Notes under the pieces: generated by a model | What the model was told of the DNA's origin: nothing | What the model saw: only the letters and a program-made list of their open reading frames with translations | Databases searched by the model: none | Position numbers and translations under genes: made by a program | Source of the DNA: Miniphocaeibacter massiliensis | GTDB taxonomy: Bacteria; Bacillota; Clostridia; Tissierellales; Peptoniphilaceae | Direction: 5' to 3' | DNA length: 64,000 nucleotides | Assembly (NCBI RefSeq): GCF_900232905.1 | Contig: NZ_OCTQ01000001.1 | Coordinates: 310,001 to 374,000 of the forward strand | In this document: positions 45,054 to 54,518 of the stretch, in pieces | Layout: every line of letters begins with the position of its first letter | How positions within the stretch are numbered: the first letter of the stretch is position 1

Positions 45054-45380
45054 AGTGACCAGAAAAATAAGCCGTGTTCTGTTATGATAATCATCTATCT
45101 AGACTCATTGTTACCAATAAGTTCAAGCGATCTACCTTAGGAGTGACGAGCAGCCACTTTTTTACCACTTTGATCTTGCACCAGATGGGGTTTACATAGC
45201 TGTATAGTCACCTATACACTGGTGAGCTCTTACCTCGCCTTTCCATCCTTACCAATATTGGCGGTTTATTTCTGTTGCACTAGCCTTAAGGTTGCCCTCA
45301 CTGGACGTTATCCAGCATCTTTGCTCTATGGTGCACGGACTTTCCTCGTATTTACGCGATTATCCTTTCTACTCACTTAA
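45053..45380 (-). ncRNA. rnpB: RNase P RNA (type B)
   Basis: The minus strand carries the universal rnpB blocks GAGGAAAGTCCGTGCACC, GTGAGGGCAACCTTAAGG, GGTAAGGATGGAAAGGCGAG and AGCTATGTAAACCCC near the 3' part. The ends AGTGA and TCACT close the P1 helix. The arrangement is that of Firmicutes type-B RNA. It trims the 5' leader of tRNA precursors. A TATACT -10 box lies just upstream (45384-45389). Ends are approximate. Confidence 0.96.
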
Positions 45381-45396
45381 TAAAGTATAACATAAA

Positions 45397-46182
45397 TTAT
45401 AAAATTTTTCTTTTTGATTTATCAAAGACAAATTTTTCTATTATTATATTTTTAAATTCTTCATTAGAAAAAATATTATATAGTGTATCTAAAACAAATT
45501 TTTCTGAATTATAGTGTCCTATATCAATTAAAGTAAGATTATTTTCTACAGCAAATTCAGCTTGGTGATATTTTATATCACTTGTAATAAGTACATCCAA
45601 GTTCAGCTCTACAGATTTTTCTAAAGTTTCTGCCCCTGTGCCACCTACTACCCCAACTTTAATTATTTCTTTGTCTAAATTTCCATATACAATTACATTT
45701 TGTTCATTTAATGAATTTTTTAAAAAATTAATAAACTTTTCTCCCTTTAAAGGAAAAATATATCCATACCTTCCAAGCCCAGTCTTATTATTATAATAAT
45801 GCTCAATTATAGGATTTATATCATTTATATTAAATAAGTTAGCAAGAGTATCATTTACTCCTCCTTCAATAAAGTCTAAATTAGTATGACTACTATAAAC
45901 AGATATATCATTTTTTACAGCTTTAATTATTGCATCTGAGTATTTAGTGCCTTTTTCCAAATTATTTATAGACTTGTAAAATACAGGATGATGAGTAAAA
46001 ATAAGATTCATGTTGTTTTTACTTGCATATTCTACAGATTCTAAGCTAAAGTCCAAAGAAATTAGAATTCCTGTTATATCATTTTCTCTATTCCCTAATT
46101 GAAAACCTGAATTATCCCAATCTTCTTGTATCTCTACAGGAACTAAACTTTCGTAAAACTGAATAAAGTCTTTAATTTTCAA
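45397..46182 (-). CDS. NIF3/YqfO family dinuclear metal-binding protein
   Basis: A 261-residue NIF3 protein of the short form, without the inserted PII-like domain found in B. subtilis YqfO. The start EDWDNSGFQLGN, the metal residues in FTHHPVFYKSINN and SSHTNLDFIEGGVND, and the late TSDIKYHQAEFAVEN and IDIGHYNSEKFVL are conserved. Function remains uncertain (proposed GTP cyclohydrolase I type 2). It overlaps trmK by 11 nt. Confidence 0.9.
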   Translation of the reverse strand: MKIKDFIQFYESLVPVEIQEDWDNSGFQLGNRENDITGILISLDFSLESVEYASKNNMNLIFTHHPVFYKSINNLEKGTKYSDAIIKAVKNDISVYSSHTNLDFIEGGVNDTLANLFNINDINPIIEHYYNNKTGLGRYGYIFPLKGEKFINFLKNSLNEQNVIVYGNLDKEIIKVGVVGGTGAETLEKSVELNLDVLITSDIKYHQAEFAVENNLTLIDIGHYNSEKFVLDTLYNIFSNEEFKNIIIEKFVFDKSKRKIL

Positions 46183-46864
46183 GATTTTTCCTCACATTTT
46201 CATAAAATAAATTTTCTTTTTTAATATCTGTTATTCTATCCTTAATAGATTTATTACCTAATATATTCAATTCTTTCATCAGTTTTTTATTATCATTTAT
46301 CAATTTATCAATGTATAATTCAAGATTTTTAGACTTCTTTTTTATTAAAACTCTACCAAAATAATATTCTTCTTTTTTTTCATATTTTTCTAAACCGACT
46401 TTAGTTTTTATTATTTGATAATACTTTTTATTTTCAATTACATCATCTTCATCTATAATAGCAAATCCATTTTCATGTAAAAACTTTCTCAGTTCATATA
46501 ATCCATTATTGGCTTGAAGGACTAAATTATTTGCAGATTTAGCTATTTCTAAATTATCATTCAATATTTTTGTTATTAATATTCCTCCCATTCCAGATAC
46601 AATTATAGTATCTGCCTCAAATAACTTATATTCATTAAGTCCATCTGATACTCTTGTTTCAATATTAGACATATATGGATTGTTATAGATTTTATCAACA
46701 AGTTTTGATAAAGATTTTCCACTTATATCTGATGCAATAATCTTTTTTGCTATATTATTTTCTGATAAAAATATAGGTATCAACCCATGGTCGGTACCTA
46801 TATCTGCTACTATAGAATTTTGTTCTATCAAATTGGCAATTTTTAGTAATCTTTCTTGATTCAT
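46172..46864 (-). CDS. trmK: tRNA (adenine22-N1)-methyltransferase TrmK
   Basis: A 230-residue Rossmann methyltransferase. IVADIGTDHGLIPIFL is the SAM motif, ASDISGKSL and ADTIIVSGMGGILITKIL follow, and a C-terminal coiled coil is present, as in B. subtilis YqfN/TrmK, which makes m1A22 in tRNA. The order rpoD-trmK-nif3 is the same as in other Firmicutes. Confidence 0.92.
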   Translation of the reverse strand: MNQERLLKIANLIEQNSIVADIGTDHGLIPIFLSENNIAKKIIASDISGKSLSKLVDKIYNNPYMSNIETRVSDGLNEYKLFEADTIIVSGMGGILITKILNDNLEIAKSANNLVLQANNGLYELRKFLHENGFAIIDEDDVIENKKYYQIIKTKVGLEKYEKKEEYYFGRVLIKKKSKNLELYIDKLINDNKKLMKELNILGNKSIKDRITDIKKENLFYENVRKNLEN

Positions 46865-46867
46865 ATA

Positions 46868-48064
46868 TTACTCCAAAAAATCTTTTAACTTTTGGCTTCT
46901 ACTAGGATGTTTTAACTTTCTAAGAGCTTTCGCTTCTATTTGACGTATTCTCTCTCTTGTTACATTAAATTCTTTCCCAACTTCCTCTAATGTTCTTGGA
47001 GTTCCATCAATAAGACCAAATCTCAACTCTAAAACTTTTCTTTCTCTTTCATTAAGAGTTGATAAAATTTCATTTAATTGTTCTCTTAACATAGTAAAAT
47101 TAGCTGCTTCATCTGGTGCTATTGCGGATTCATCTTCTATAAAATCTCCTAAATGGCTATCTTCTTCCTCTCCAATTGGAGTTTCTAATGAAACTGGTTC
47201 TTGAGCTATTTTTCTAACTTCTCTTACTTTTTCAACCTCTATTCCCATTTCTTTAGCTATTTCCTCATTAGTTGGATCTCTGCCTAATTCTTGGATTAAT
47301 TGTCTTTCTATTCTAACTAATTTATTAATAGTTTCAACCATATGAACAGGAATTCTAATAGTTCTAGCTTGATCTGCAATGGCCCTAGTTATAGCTTGTC
47401 TTATCCACCATGTTGCATAGGTAGAAAACTTAAAACCTCTTTTGTAGTCAAATTTTTCAACAGCTTTCATTAATCCTAAATTTCCTTCTTGGATTAAATC
47501 TAGAAATTGCATACCCCTACCAACATATCTTTTTGCTATACTAACAACTAAACGTAAGTTTGTTTCAGCAAGTCTTTTTTTAGCGTAGTTATCACCATTT
47601 TCCATACGCTTTGCTAATTCAACTTCTTCATCTGCAGTTAATAATGGAATTTTACCAATCTCTTTCAAATACATCTTTACAGGATCATCTACATTTAATC
47701 CTTTTATATTTGCCAAGTCATCTACTTTTATCTCTACTTCTTCTTCTGGTACTTCTTTTTCATCTTCTTTATCGTCGTCTTTTAAATCATCATCTTCTTC
47801 TTTTTCATCTTCTTTTAAAACAATAATTTCATCATCATTTTCTACAATTTCAATATTATGATCATGCAAATTCTTTTTTATATATTCGATATCTTCTTCA
47901 GACAACTCCGAAAAAGAATCTACTGATTTAAAAGTTTCCATAGAAATTATTCCATGTCTGCTAGATGCTATATCTATTAGTTCCTCAATTATGTCTTTTT
48001 TTATTTCATCTAATTCATCCAGATTTATTTCTTTATAATCTTCATTATTTTTGGTCTCTGCCAC
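46868..48064 (-). CDS. rpoD: Primary sigma factor RpoD/SigA
   Basis: A 398-residue housekeeping sigma factor. Region 1.1 is followed by a strongly acidic stretch (about 77-115). Region 1.2 reads [20 protein letters not shown]. Region 2 has [20 protein letters not shown] (-10 recognition and melting), and region 4 has [20 protein letters not shown] and [18 protein letters not shown] (-35 recognition). It recognises TTGACA/TATAAT promoters like those noted in this window. Gene order dnaG-rpoD is the standard macromolecular synthesis operon. Confidence 0.97.
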   Translation of the reverse strand: MAETKNNEDYKEINLDELDEIKKDIIEELIDIASSRHGIISMETFKSVDSFSELSEEDIEYIKKNLHDHNIEIVENDDEIIVLKEDEKEEDDDLKDDDKEDEKEVPEEEVEIKVDDLANIKGLNVDDPVKMYLKEIGKIPLLTADEEVELAKRMENGDNYAKKRLAETNLRLVVSIAKRYVGRGMQFLDLIQEGNLGLMKAVEKFDYKRGFKFSTYATWWIRQAITRAIADQARTIRIPVHMVETINKLVRIERQLIQELGRDPTNEEIAKEMGIEVEKVREVRKIAQEPVSLETPIGEEEDSHLGDFIEDESAIAPDEAANFTMLREQLNEILSTLNERERKVLELRFGLIDGTPRTLEEVGKEFNVTRERIRQIEAKALRKLKHPSRSQKLKDFLE

Positions 48065-48075
48065 AATGAATCCTC

Positions 48076-49869
48076 CTAGTTTTTATCAAATTTCTTTATT
48101 TCTTTGTTTAGTTTAAGTATATCCATTGCTAGATTAGAATAAACAATTTTCAAATCATCTGTAAGATTTTCATTTTCTTCTAAAAGAGAAAACTGCTCCT
48201 TTAACTCATCTCGTTTATAAATAAGTCCTTCTACTCTTAAAGAATTAATGTACTTATTAGCACTATCTATATTTGTATACTCAGTAAAATCTTTAATCTT
48301 TAAAACTTTATTGAAAATTTTTTCAATATCAGAATCTAAATTTAAGCTTTGTATTTGATGTTTTAAATCGTCATTCAAATTAATATTCTGTATTATTTCC
48401 AAGCATAATGTCCAATACTTAGTTTCGTTTTTCAAAAAATCTGACTCTTCAATAATCCTGTTTGCAATTGGATTGTTGAATAATACAAATCTAAGAGACT
48501 CTATAAGTTTTAATTTCATGTTAGTTTTATTTGAATTATAAATTTTTTTATCTACTTTTAATAAATTACTCGTATCTTTCTTATTCATATTATTAGATAT
48601 TTTATCAACTTCTTGTAGTAAACTTTCATTATCTATATCTAAATCTTTCGAAAATCTGCTAATATATTCATCTCTAGTTAACTTACTTTCAATATCAGAT
48701 AAAAGTTTTGCAAGTTTCTCTAAAAATTCTACCTTTTGATCTATATCCTTTAAATTATAAGAGTTTAATAAATTTCTATATTTATATAATATAGGATTTA
48801 ATGAATTTTCCAACAAATTGTCAAAAGCATTTTTACCATATTTTTTTACATAATCATCAGGATCTAATCCATCAGGTATTTGCACTATATACGGATTAAT
48901 ATTTAACTCTGCAAAAATTTCCATAGCTCTTTCTGCTGCCTTTATTCCTGCATCGTCACCATCATAACAAATATAAATGTTTTTACTATATCTAGAAATT
49001 AATTTAGCCTGTTCTTTTGTAAGTGCAGTTCCTAGACTTGCAACACAATAATCTATTCCATTGTTTGATAGAGAAATAACATCCATATATCCTTCAACCA
49101 AAATTATTTTATTTTTCTTTGAAGCATTTTGTAAATTTCCAACCCCATAAATATTATTGCTTTTATGATAAATTAAACTTTCTGGTGAATTTATATATTT
49201 TGCTCTATCATCTACTAAAGTTCTTCCACCAAAGCCAATTATATTTTTTCTTATATCTGTAATTGGAAATATTAATCTATTTCTAAATGCATCATATAGA
49301 GAATTGCTTTTTGAAGATTTTTTCACAAGTCCTAATTCAATCATATCCTCAACTTTATATCCCTTTTTCAATAAATGATTTAATAATCCTTGTGCGTTTC
49401 CTGTAGCATATCCTATCATGTATTTATTTATAAAAGTCCTGTCCAGACCTCTTTCCTTTATATATTTTTTAGGAATAGTATTAGTTAGTAAATTATGAAA
49501 AAAATATAACTTTGCTTCATTGTTTATAGCATAAAGAATTTTCCTATGTTCGTATAATTCTTTATCAACTTTGCCTGTTTCAAGAAATATTCCAAGTTTG
49601 TCTGCTAAAAACTGTATAGCTTCTGGATAGCTTAGATTTTCTTTTTTCATTATAAAAGAAATTGCATCTCCACCTTCTCCACATCCAAAACAGTGGAATA
49701 TCCGTTTTTGGCTTGATACTGTAAAAGATGGTGTTTTTTCATTATGAAAAGGACATAAGCCTATATAATTACTTCCCGACTGTTTCAAGTCTATATATTC
49801 TGAAATTAAATTCACAATATCAATCTGATCTTTAACTTCATTAATCTTATCTTCTGATATATATGGCAA
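48076..49869 (-). CDS. dnaG: DNA primase
   Basis: A 597-residue primase. The zinc-binding domain is [11 protein letters not shown] with HCFGCGEGG, followed by the RNA polymerase domain ([27 protein letters not shown]) and the TOPRIM motifs [11 protein letters not shown] and [12 protein letters not shown] place the start at the TTG at 49869, which has GGAGGG 5 nt upstream; the next upstream in-frame starts lie inside dgt without a ribosome site. The ribosome site overlaps the dgt stop codon. Confidence 0.94.
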   Translation of the reverse strand: MPYISEDKINEVKDQIDIVNLISEYIDLKQSGSNYIGLCPFHNEKTPSFTVSSQKRIFHCFGCGEGGDAISFIMKKENLSYPEAIQFLADKLGIFLETGKVDKELYEHRKILYAINNEAKLYFFHNLLTNTIPKKYIKERGLDRTFINKYMIGYATGNAQGLLNHLLKKGYKVEDMIELGLVKKSSKSNSLYDAFRNRLIFPITDIRKNIIGFGGRTLVDDRAKYINSPESLIYHKSNNIYGVGNLQNASKKNKIILVEGYMDVISLSNNGIDYCVASLGTALTKEQAKLISRYSKNIYICYDGDDAGIKAAERAMEIFAELNINPYIVQIPDGLDPDDYVKKYGKNAFDNLLENSLNPILYKYRNLLNSYNLKDIDQKVEFLEKLAKLLSDIESKLTRDEYISRFSKDLDIDNESLLQEVDKISNNMNKKDTSNLLKVDKKIYNSNKTNMKLKLIESLRFVLFNNPIANRIIEESDFLKNETKYWTLCLEIIQNINLNDDLKHQIQSLNLDSDIEKIFNKVLKIKDFTEYTNIDSANKYINSLRVEGLIYKRDELKEQFSLLEENENLTDDLKIVYSNLAMDILKLNKEIKKFDKN

Positions 49870-49879
49870 ATTATCCCTC

Positions 49880-50902
49880 CTATATTGACCATTGTTTTGG
49901 TAAAAATAGATCCATATATTTGTGTATAGCAAAAGTATCTGTCATACCCGCTATATAGTCTGTAATAATATCATCCTCTGTTGAATTCATTAATTTATCA
50001 TTATCTTTGTATACTTTTAAATGACCCTCATATAATTCTTCAAAGTTTTTTTTGTAATATGAATATAATGCCTCAATAATTCCATGAGCTTTTTTTTCAT
50101 CACTTTTAACTATAGGATTTAAATACACTCTATCAAACATAAATCCTCGTAACAAAAGCATTTTTTCATATTTCTTATTAGACATTAATATTTTATTTTT
50201 ATTATAGCTATTTTCTATTACATCTATAACCATAGAATTTATTCTATCCCCTGAATTATATCCAAATTCTTCGGAAAGTTCTTTTGGTATATCTTCATCT
50301 TTTAAAATCCCAGCTCTAATAGAATCATCTATATCATGATTTATATATGCTATTCTATCAGCAAACTTTATTATATTTCCTTCCAATGTATTACTAGTAC
50401 TCTTGCCTGTATGATTTTTTATACCATCTATTACATCTAACGTTAAATTAAGTCCTTTTCCAGATTTTGTAACCTCAAGTAACTGAACTACTCTAACTGA
50501 ATGATTGTAATGTTTAAAGCCTTTAGGATTTAAGTTATTTAAGGCATCTTCTCCTATATGCCCAAAAGGAGTATGTCCTAAGTCATGTCCTAACGCTATT
50601 GCTTCTGTCAAATCTTCGTTAAGCTTTAAAGCTCTTGCAATAGTTCTTGCTATTTGGGCAACTTCCAATGTATGTGTTAATCTTGTTCTGTAATGATCTT
50701 TTTCTGGTGAAATGTACACTTGTGTTTTATGTTTAAGTCTCCTAAATGACTTAGAATGTATAATTCTATCTCTATCTCTTTGATAAGAAGTTCTTATATT
50801 ATCATTTTCTTCTAATATCTCTCTTTTAGCATCATAGCTTTTAGATGAATATACACTTAAGTATTCTCTTTCATATCTTTCTTGATCAAGTCTTAAATTC
50901 AT
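49880..50902 (-). CDS. dgt: dGTP triphosphohydrolase-like HD protein (Dgt)
   Basis: A 340-residue HD-domain protein. It has RLKHKTQVYISPEKDHYRTR and the HD motif residues in THTLEVAQIARTIARAL and AIALGHDLGHTPFGHIGEDA. It hydrolyses dNTPs to nucleosides and triphosphate and so affects dNTP pools. The shorter clostridial type lies just before dnaG, as is common in Clostridia. Substrate range is not predictable. Confidence 0.92.
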   Translation of the reverse strand: MNLRLDQERYEREYLSVYSSKSYDAKREILEENDNIRTSYQRDRDRIIHSKSFRRLKHKTQVYISPEKDHYRTRLTHTLEVAQIARTIARALKLNEDLTEAIALGHDLGHTPFGHIGEDALNNLNPKGFKHYNHSVRVVQLLEVTKSGKGLNLTLDVIDGIKNHTGKSTSNTLEGNIIKFADRIAYINHDIDDSIRAGILKDEDIPKELSEEFGYNSGDRINSMVIDVIENSYNKNKILMSNKKYEKMLLLRGFMFDRVYLNPIVKSDEKKAHGIIEALYSYYKKNFEELYEGHLKVYKDNDKLMNSTEDDIITDYIAGMTDTFAIHKYMDLFLPKQWSI

Positions 50903-50954
50903 TTCACACCTCTATATACACTCATTTATACCCAATTTATTTGATATTTTACAA

Positions 50955-50994
50955 TCAAATAAAAAAGATAGAGTTATCTCTACCTTTTTATTTG
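50955..50994 (-). terminator. Terminator downstream of ispH-S1
   Basis: TCAAATAAAAA and TTTTTATTTGA enclose TAGAG/CTCTA, a long A/T-flanked hairpin with T runs just after the stop codon at 50999. Confidence 0.85.
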
Positions 50995-50998
50995 AATT

Positions 50999-53026
50999 TT
51001 ATTCTTCATCAATATTTTTACTTAACTCTGCATCTAATAAAGCACCTAAGTTATTTTCTAATTCTTGATTTTCATATTCAACAACTTCTTCTTTAGGTTT
51101 CTTTACTTTTACAGGTTCTGGTTTTTTAACTTCTTGAGGCTTCTCTAAAGTTTCTTTTACACTTAATGCTATTCTCTTTGTTTCAGGATTTATTTCTAAA
51201 ATCTTAACTTCTATTTCATCACCAATGTTTAGTTCATCAGATGGCTTTTCAACATGTTCATAGCTGATTTGAGAAACATGTACTAAACCTTCTACTCCTT
51301 CGGATAGTCTAACAAAGGCTCCAAAATCAAGTAAGTTTACAACTTCACCTTTTACTACATCTCCAACTTGATTATTTTCCATAAATAATTCAAATGGTTT
51401 TTTAGATAATTGTTTTAATCCTAAAGAGATTCTATTTTTCTCTTTATTTGCTCTAAGTATTTTAACTTCTATTTCGTCACCAACAGTTAATACATCTGAT
51501 GGGTGTTTTATTCTTTTCCATGATATATCGGAGATATGAATCAAACCATCTACCCCTCCAATATCAACAAAAGCTCCAAAATCTGTAAGGCGTTCTACTG
51601 TTCCAGTTACTATTTTATCAACTTCAACAGTTTCCCAAGCTTTATCTACTTTTTCTTGCTCTGCTGCTTCTTCTATAACTCTTTTAGATAAAACTAATCT
51701 TCTTTTCTTCTCATCTATACTTATAATTTTGCACTCTAATTTTTGACCAATGTATGGTGATAAATCTTTTACAAAAGAAGTTGTTATTTGAGATCCTGGA
51801 ATAAATGCATTAATGCCAAGCACTGAAGCTAATAAACCACCTTTAACTTCTTTTAACACCTCTGCTTCAACAGTTTCATTATTTTCATAGATTTCAACCA
51901 ATTTCATCCAGTTTTTAAGTCCTTCAACTCTTCTAGTTGATAAAACCACATTTCCTTCACCATCATCTAATTTGATTACATATACATCAATTTCTTGACC
52001 TTCTTCAAATAAATCTCTTGGTTTTTTATCTGGATCTGTTGATAACTCATCTAATTTTATAATACCGTCTGAGCTATAACCTATATTTACCATAACTTCA
52101 TTATCAGTAACATATATAACACTACCTTTAACAACGTCCTTAGGATAAATTTTAGTTATACTACCCTCTACTTGCTCCATAAACTCATCTTTGCTGTAAT
52201 TATCCATTACTTGAACAACCTCCTCAATTATCCACGCAGGTGTTGATGCTCCTGCGGTTATTCCTATTTTATTATATTTAAATACTTCTTGTAAAGATAA
52301 ATCTCTAACCGTCTCTATGCGGAAAGTATTTTCACAATGCTTTTTGGACAATTCATAAAGTTTGTTCGTATTTGAACTTGTTTTTCCCCCAATAACAACC
52401 ATAGCATCTACATTTTTTGATAGCTCAATAACTGATTGTTGCCTTAGTTTTGTGGCATTGCATATTGTGTTTTTTATCACTACATTAGTATTACTTCTTC
52501 CTATTATATCAGATAATAACAAAAATTTCTCTATTAAATTTGTTGTTTGTGAGACAATATATAATTTATCTGTATTTTTTATCTCTCTAGCTTCTTCTTC
52601 TGTATTAATTATTAACGGATTTTGTGCTAATTGTCCAGCCATCGCAATTATCTCTGGATGATCTTTGTCCCCTATAATTATTATCGTATACCCTTCATTT
52701 TCCGCTTTTTCTATTCTCTTGTATATCGATAACAATACTGGACATGTCGCATCTATTAAATTATATCCTTTGCTTTCTATAAGTTTCTTCTTGTCTTTTG
52801 TTTCTCCATGAGCTCGTACAACTAAATTTTCATTTTCAAAAATTCTGTCAATTTCTTCAGTAACATTTAATCCTATATTACTTAATCTATCTACTTCTTG
52901 CGGATTATGTATTAACAATCCTAAAGATGTTGTCTTTACGTTTGTTTTTAACGCATCTTCTGTCAATTTTATAGCTCTTTCTACTCCAAAACAAAATCCT
53001 GAATTATCTGCTATTATAATTTCCAT
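50999..53026 (-). CDS. ispH: IspH (HMBPP reductase) fused to S1 RNA-binding domains
   Basis: A 675-residue fusion. Residues 1-285 are IspH, with the three [4Fe-4S] cysteines at 12 (SGFCFGVERAI), 95 (IDATCPVLL) and 189 (NTICNATKLRQQ). It makes IPP and DMAPP from HMBPP in the MEP pathway. Four S1 domains follow (about 297-366, 384-449, 469-538 and 553-624; the third includes GTVERLTDFGAFVDIGG), then a charged tail. The S1 part resembles ribosomal protein S1. The fusion is characteristic of Clostridia. Why the two are joined is unknown. Confidence 0.95.
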   Translation of the reverse strand: MEIIIADNSGFCFGVERAIKLTEDALKTNVKTTSLGLLIHNPQEVDRLSNIGLNVTEEIDRIFENENLVVRAHGETKDKKKLIESKGYNLIDATCPVLLSIYKRIEKAENEGYTIIIIGDKDHPEIIAMAGQLAQNPLIINTEEEAREIKNTDKLYIVSQTTNLIEKFLLLSDIIGRSNTNVVIKNTICNATKLRQQSVIELSKNVDAMVVIGGKTSSNTNKLYELSKKHCENTFRIETVRDLSLQEVFKYNKIGITAGASTPAWIIEEVVQVMDNYSKDEFMEQVEGSITKIYPKDVVKGSVIYVTDNEVMVNIGYSSDGIIKLDELSTDPDKKPRDLFEEGQEIDVYVIKLDDGEGNVVLSTRRVEGLKNWMKLVEIYENNETVEAEVLKEVKGGLLASVLGINAFIPGSQITTSFVKDLSPYIGQKLECKIISIDEKKRRLVLSKRVIEEAAEQEKVDKAWETVEVDKIVTGTVERLTDFGAFVDIGGVDGLIHISDISWKRIKHPSDVLTVGDEIEVKILRANKEKNRISLGLKQLSKKPFELFMENNQVGDVVKGEVVNLLDFGAFVRLSEGVEGLVHVSQISYEHVEKPSDELNIGDEIEVKILEINPETKRIALSVKETLEKPQEVKKPEPVKVKKPKEEVVEYENQELENNLGALLDAELSKNIDEE

Positions 53027-53028
53027 TA

Positions 53029-53607
53029 TTACTCCGTAATGTTGTATATTTCTTTATAGGCTGCTAATGTTATAGCTTTGCTTCGTTCGTTTTTAGGTAA
53101 TTCTTCAAATCTCTCAACTTTTACAATTGGCAAGTAAGTTACTTTTACTTTTCCAAATATTTTATATTCTGTTTCTATATGAACTGGTAGTATATTTGAT
53201 CCTGATTTATTTGCTATTAAACCAACACCTTCTTTGACATTTTCAATGTCTAATTCCCTAACCCTTGTTCCCTCGGGGAATATTCCTAAAATCTTATCTT
53301 CTTTAAGTATTTTAAGGGATTGTTTCACACTTTTTAAGTCTACCTTATCTCTTTCAACTGGAAAAGCTCCTACTTTATAAAATATTTTTCCTATTATAGG
53401 TAGTTCAAATAATTCTTTTTTAGCCATAAAGTTTATTTGTCTTTTATATGTTATAGCAAGTGTTAAAGGATCCCACATACTAATATGATTTGAACATATT
53501 ATGAGGCTACCTTTATCTTCTAAATTAATATTCTCTTTTCCATTAATTTCTATTCTAAAAATTATTCTCATTATTACCCAAAGAATATTTCTAAAAAACC
53601 AATACAT
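53029..53607 (-). CDS. plsC: 1-acyl-sn-glycerol-3-phosphate acyltransferase
   Basis: A 192-residue PlsC-type acyltransferase. The catalytic H-x4-D motif is in SNHISMWDPLTLA and the substrate motif in GIFPEGTRVRE. A hydrophobic N-terminus anchors it to the membrane. It adds the second acyl chain to form phosphatidic acid. Adjacent to cmk (stop/start at 53607), the usual clostridial order cmk-plsC-ispH. Confidence 0.93.
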   Translation of the reverse strand: MYWFFRNILWVIMRIIFRIEINGKENINLEDKGSLIICSNHISMWDPLTLAITYKRQINFMAKKELFELPIIGKIFYKVGAFPVERDKVDLKSVKQSLKILKEDKILGIFPEGTRVRELDIENVKEGVGLIANKSGSNILPVHIETEYKIFGKVKVTYLPIVKVERFEELPKNERSKAITLAAYKEIYNITE

Positions 53608-54518
53608 TATTTAATACCTCTTATATATTCTAATATATTTTCTACTACTTCGTTTATTGTCATATTTGTAGAATCTATTTCTATTGCGTTTTCTGCTTTC
53701 TTTAAAGGAGAAATCTTTCTAGTTGAGTCTAGATAATCTCTTCTTTTTATATCTTCTAATATTTTCTCATAAGAATAATTTGATTTGCTTTCGTTATCAT
53801 TTAGTCTTCTTTTTGCTCTTTCTTCTGCTGAGGCTATTAAGAAAAATTTATATTCTGCGTTAGGTAAAACCACAGTTCCAATATCTCTTCCATCAAGTAT
53901 TATGGAGTTTTTTCTTGCGATATCTCTTTGTATATTTACTAATTTTTCTCTTACTGACGAATAGCTTGATACTAATGAAACATTTTTATTTATAATATCT
54001 GTTCGTAGCTTATCTGTGACTACTTCTTCATTTATAAGTATATCCTCTTTTAAATAACTAATATTAATATCATTTAATTTAGAATCTATATCTTTTTCAC
54101 ATTCTAAATTCGCATTATTCTTTGTTAGATAATAGGTAATAGCTCTATACATCGCTCCTGTATCTAAGTATTTGATTCCCAAAATACCACTCAATATTTT
54201 TGCAATTGTACTTTTTCCTGATGCTGAAGGACCATCTAATGCAATTCGAAAAATCTCTTTTTCTTTTACTATAACTGTCACTTTATTTGTATCTTCTTTT
54301 TCTGACATAGCATTACTAACAAAAATATCTATATCTCCTAAACTTTCTAATATTTCTTCGTTTATTATTGTTCGATATGATGGCAAACTTATTATTAGCG
54401 CTTCAATATCTATGTTTCTATTTTCTTTTAATTCTTTTACTCTTAATAATATTTCTTTAGACAAAGTGTCTATATCATTATCCTTATTATCTTCAAAATC
54501 TATTCTAAGTTCTTTCAT
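53607..54518 (-). CDS. cmk: Cytidylate kinase with an N-terminal AroH-like extension
   Basis: A 303-residue protein. From about residue 88 it is a normal (d)CMP kinase: P-loop ALDGPSASGKST, then YLDTGAMYRAITYYL and LDGRDIGTVVLPNAEYKFFL. The first 87 residues are extra. Their pattern DIDTLSKEILLRVKEL, NIDIEALIISLPSY, then ILESLGDIDIF resembles AroH-type chorismate mutase (EEIL..T.ELL, then IISI..T.TPDL, then the VPL.C strand). The AroH active-site Arg, Cys and Glu are not recognisable. I read it as a decayed AroH domain fused to Cmk; this is an inference by eye. It overlaps the oxidoreductase gene by 14 nt. Confidence 0.9.
   Translation of the reverse strand: MKELRIDFEDNKDNDIDTLSKEILLRVKELKENRNIDIEALIISLPSYRTIINEEILESLGDIDIFVSNAMSEKEDTNKVTVIVKEKEIFRIALDGPSASGKSTIAKILSGILGIKYLDTGAMYRAITYYLTKNNANLECEKDIDSKLNDINISYLKEDILINEEVVTDKLRTDIINKNVSLVSSYSSVREKLVNIQRDIARKNSIILDGRDIGTVVLPNAEYKFFLIASAEERAKRRLNDNESKSNYSYEKILEDIKRRDYLDSTRKISPLKKAENAIEIDSTNMTINEVVENILEYIRGIK

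Noticed and set aside
47611-47826. Plus-strand leucine-rich open frame opposite rpoD
   Set aside because: It is the antisense of the acidic Glu/Asp-rich stretch of the sigma factor; there is no ribosome site, and the composition is explained by the real gene.
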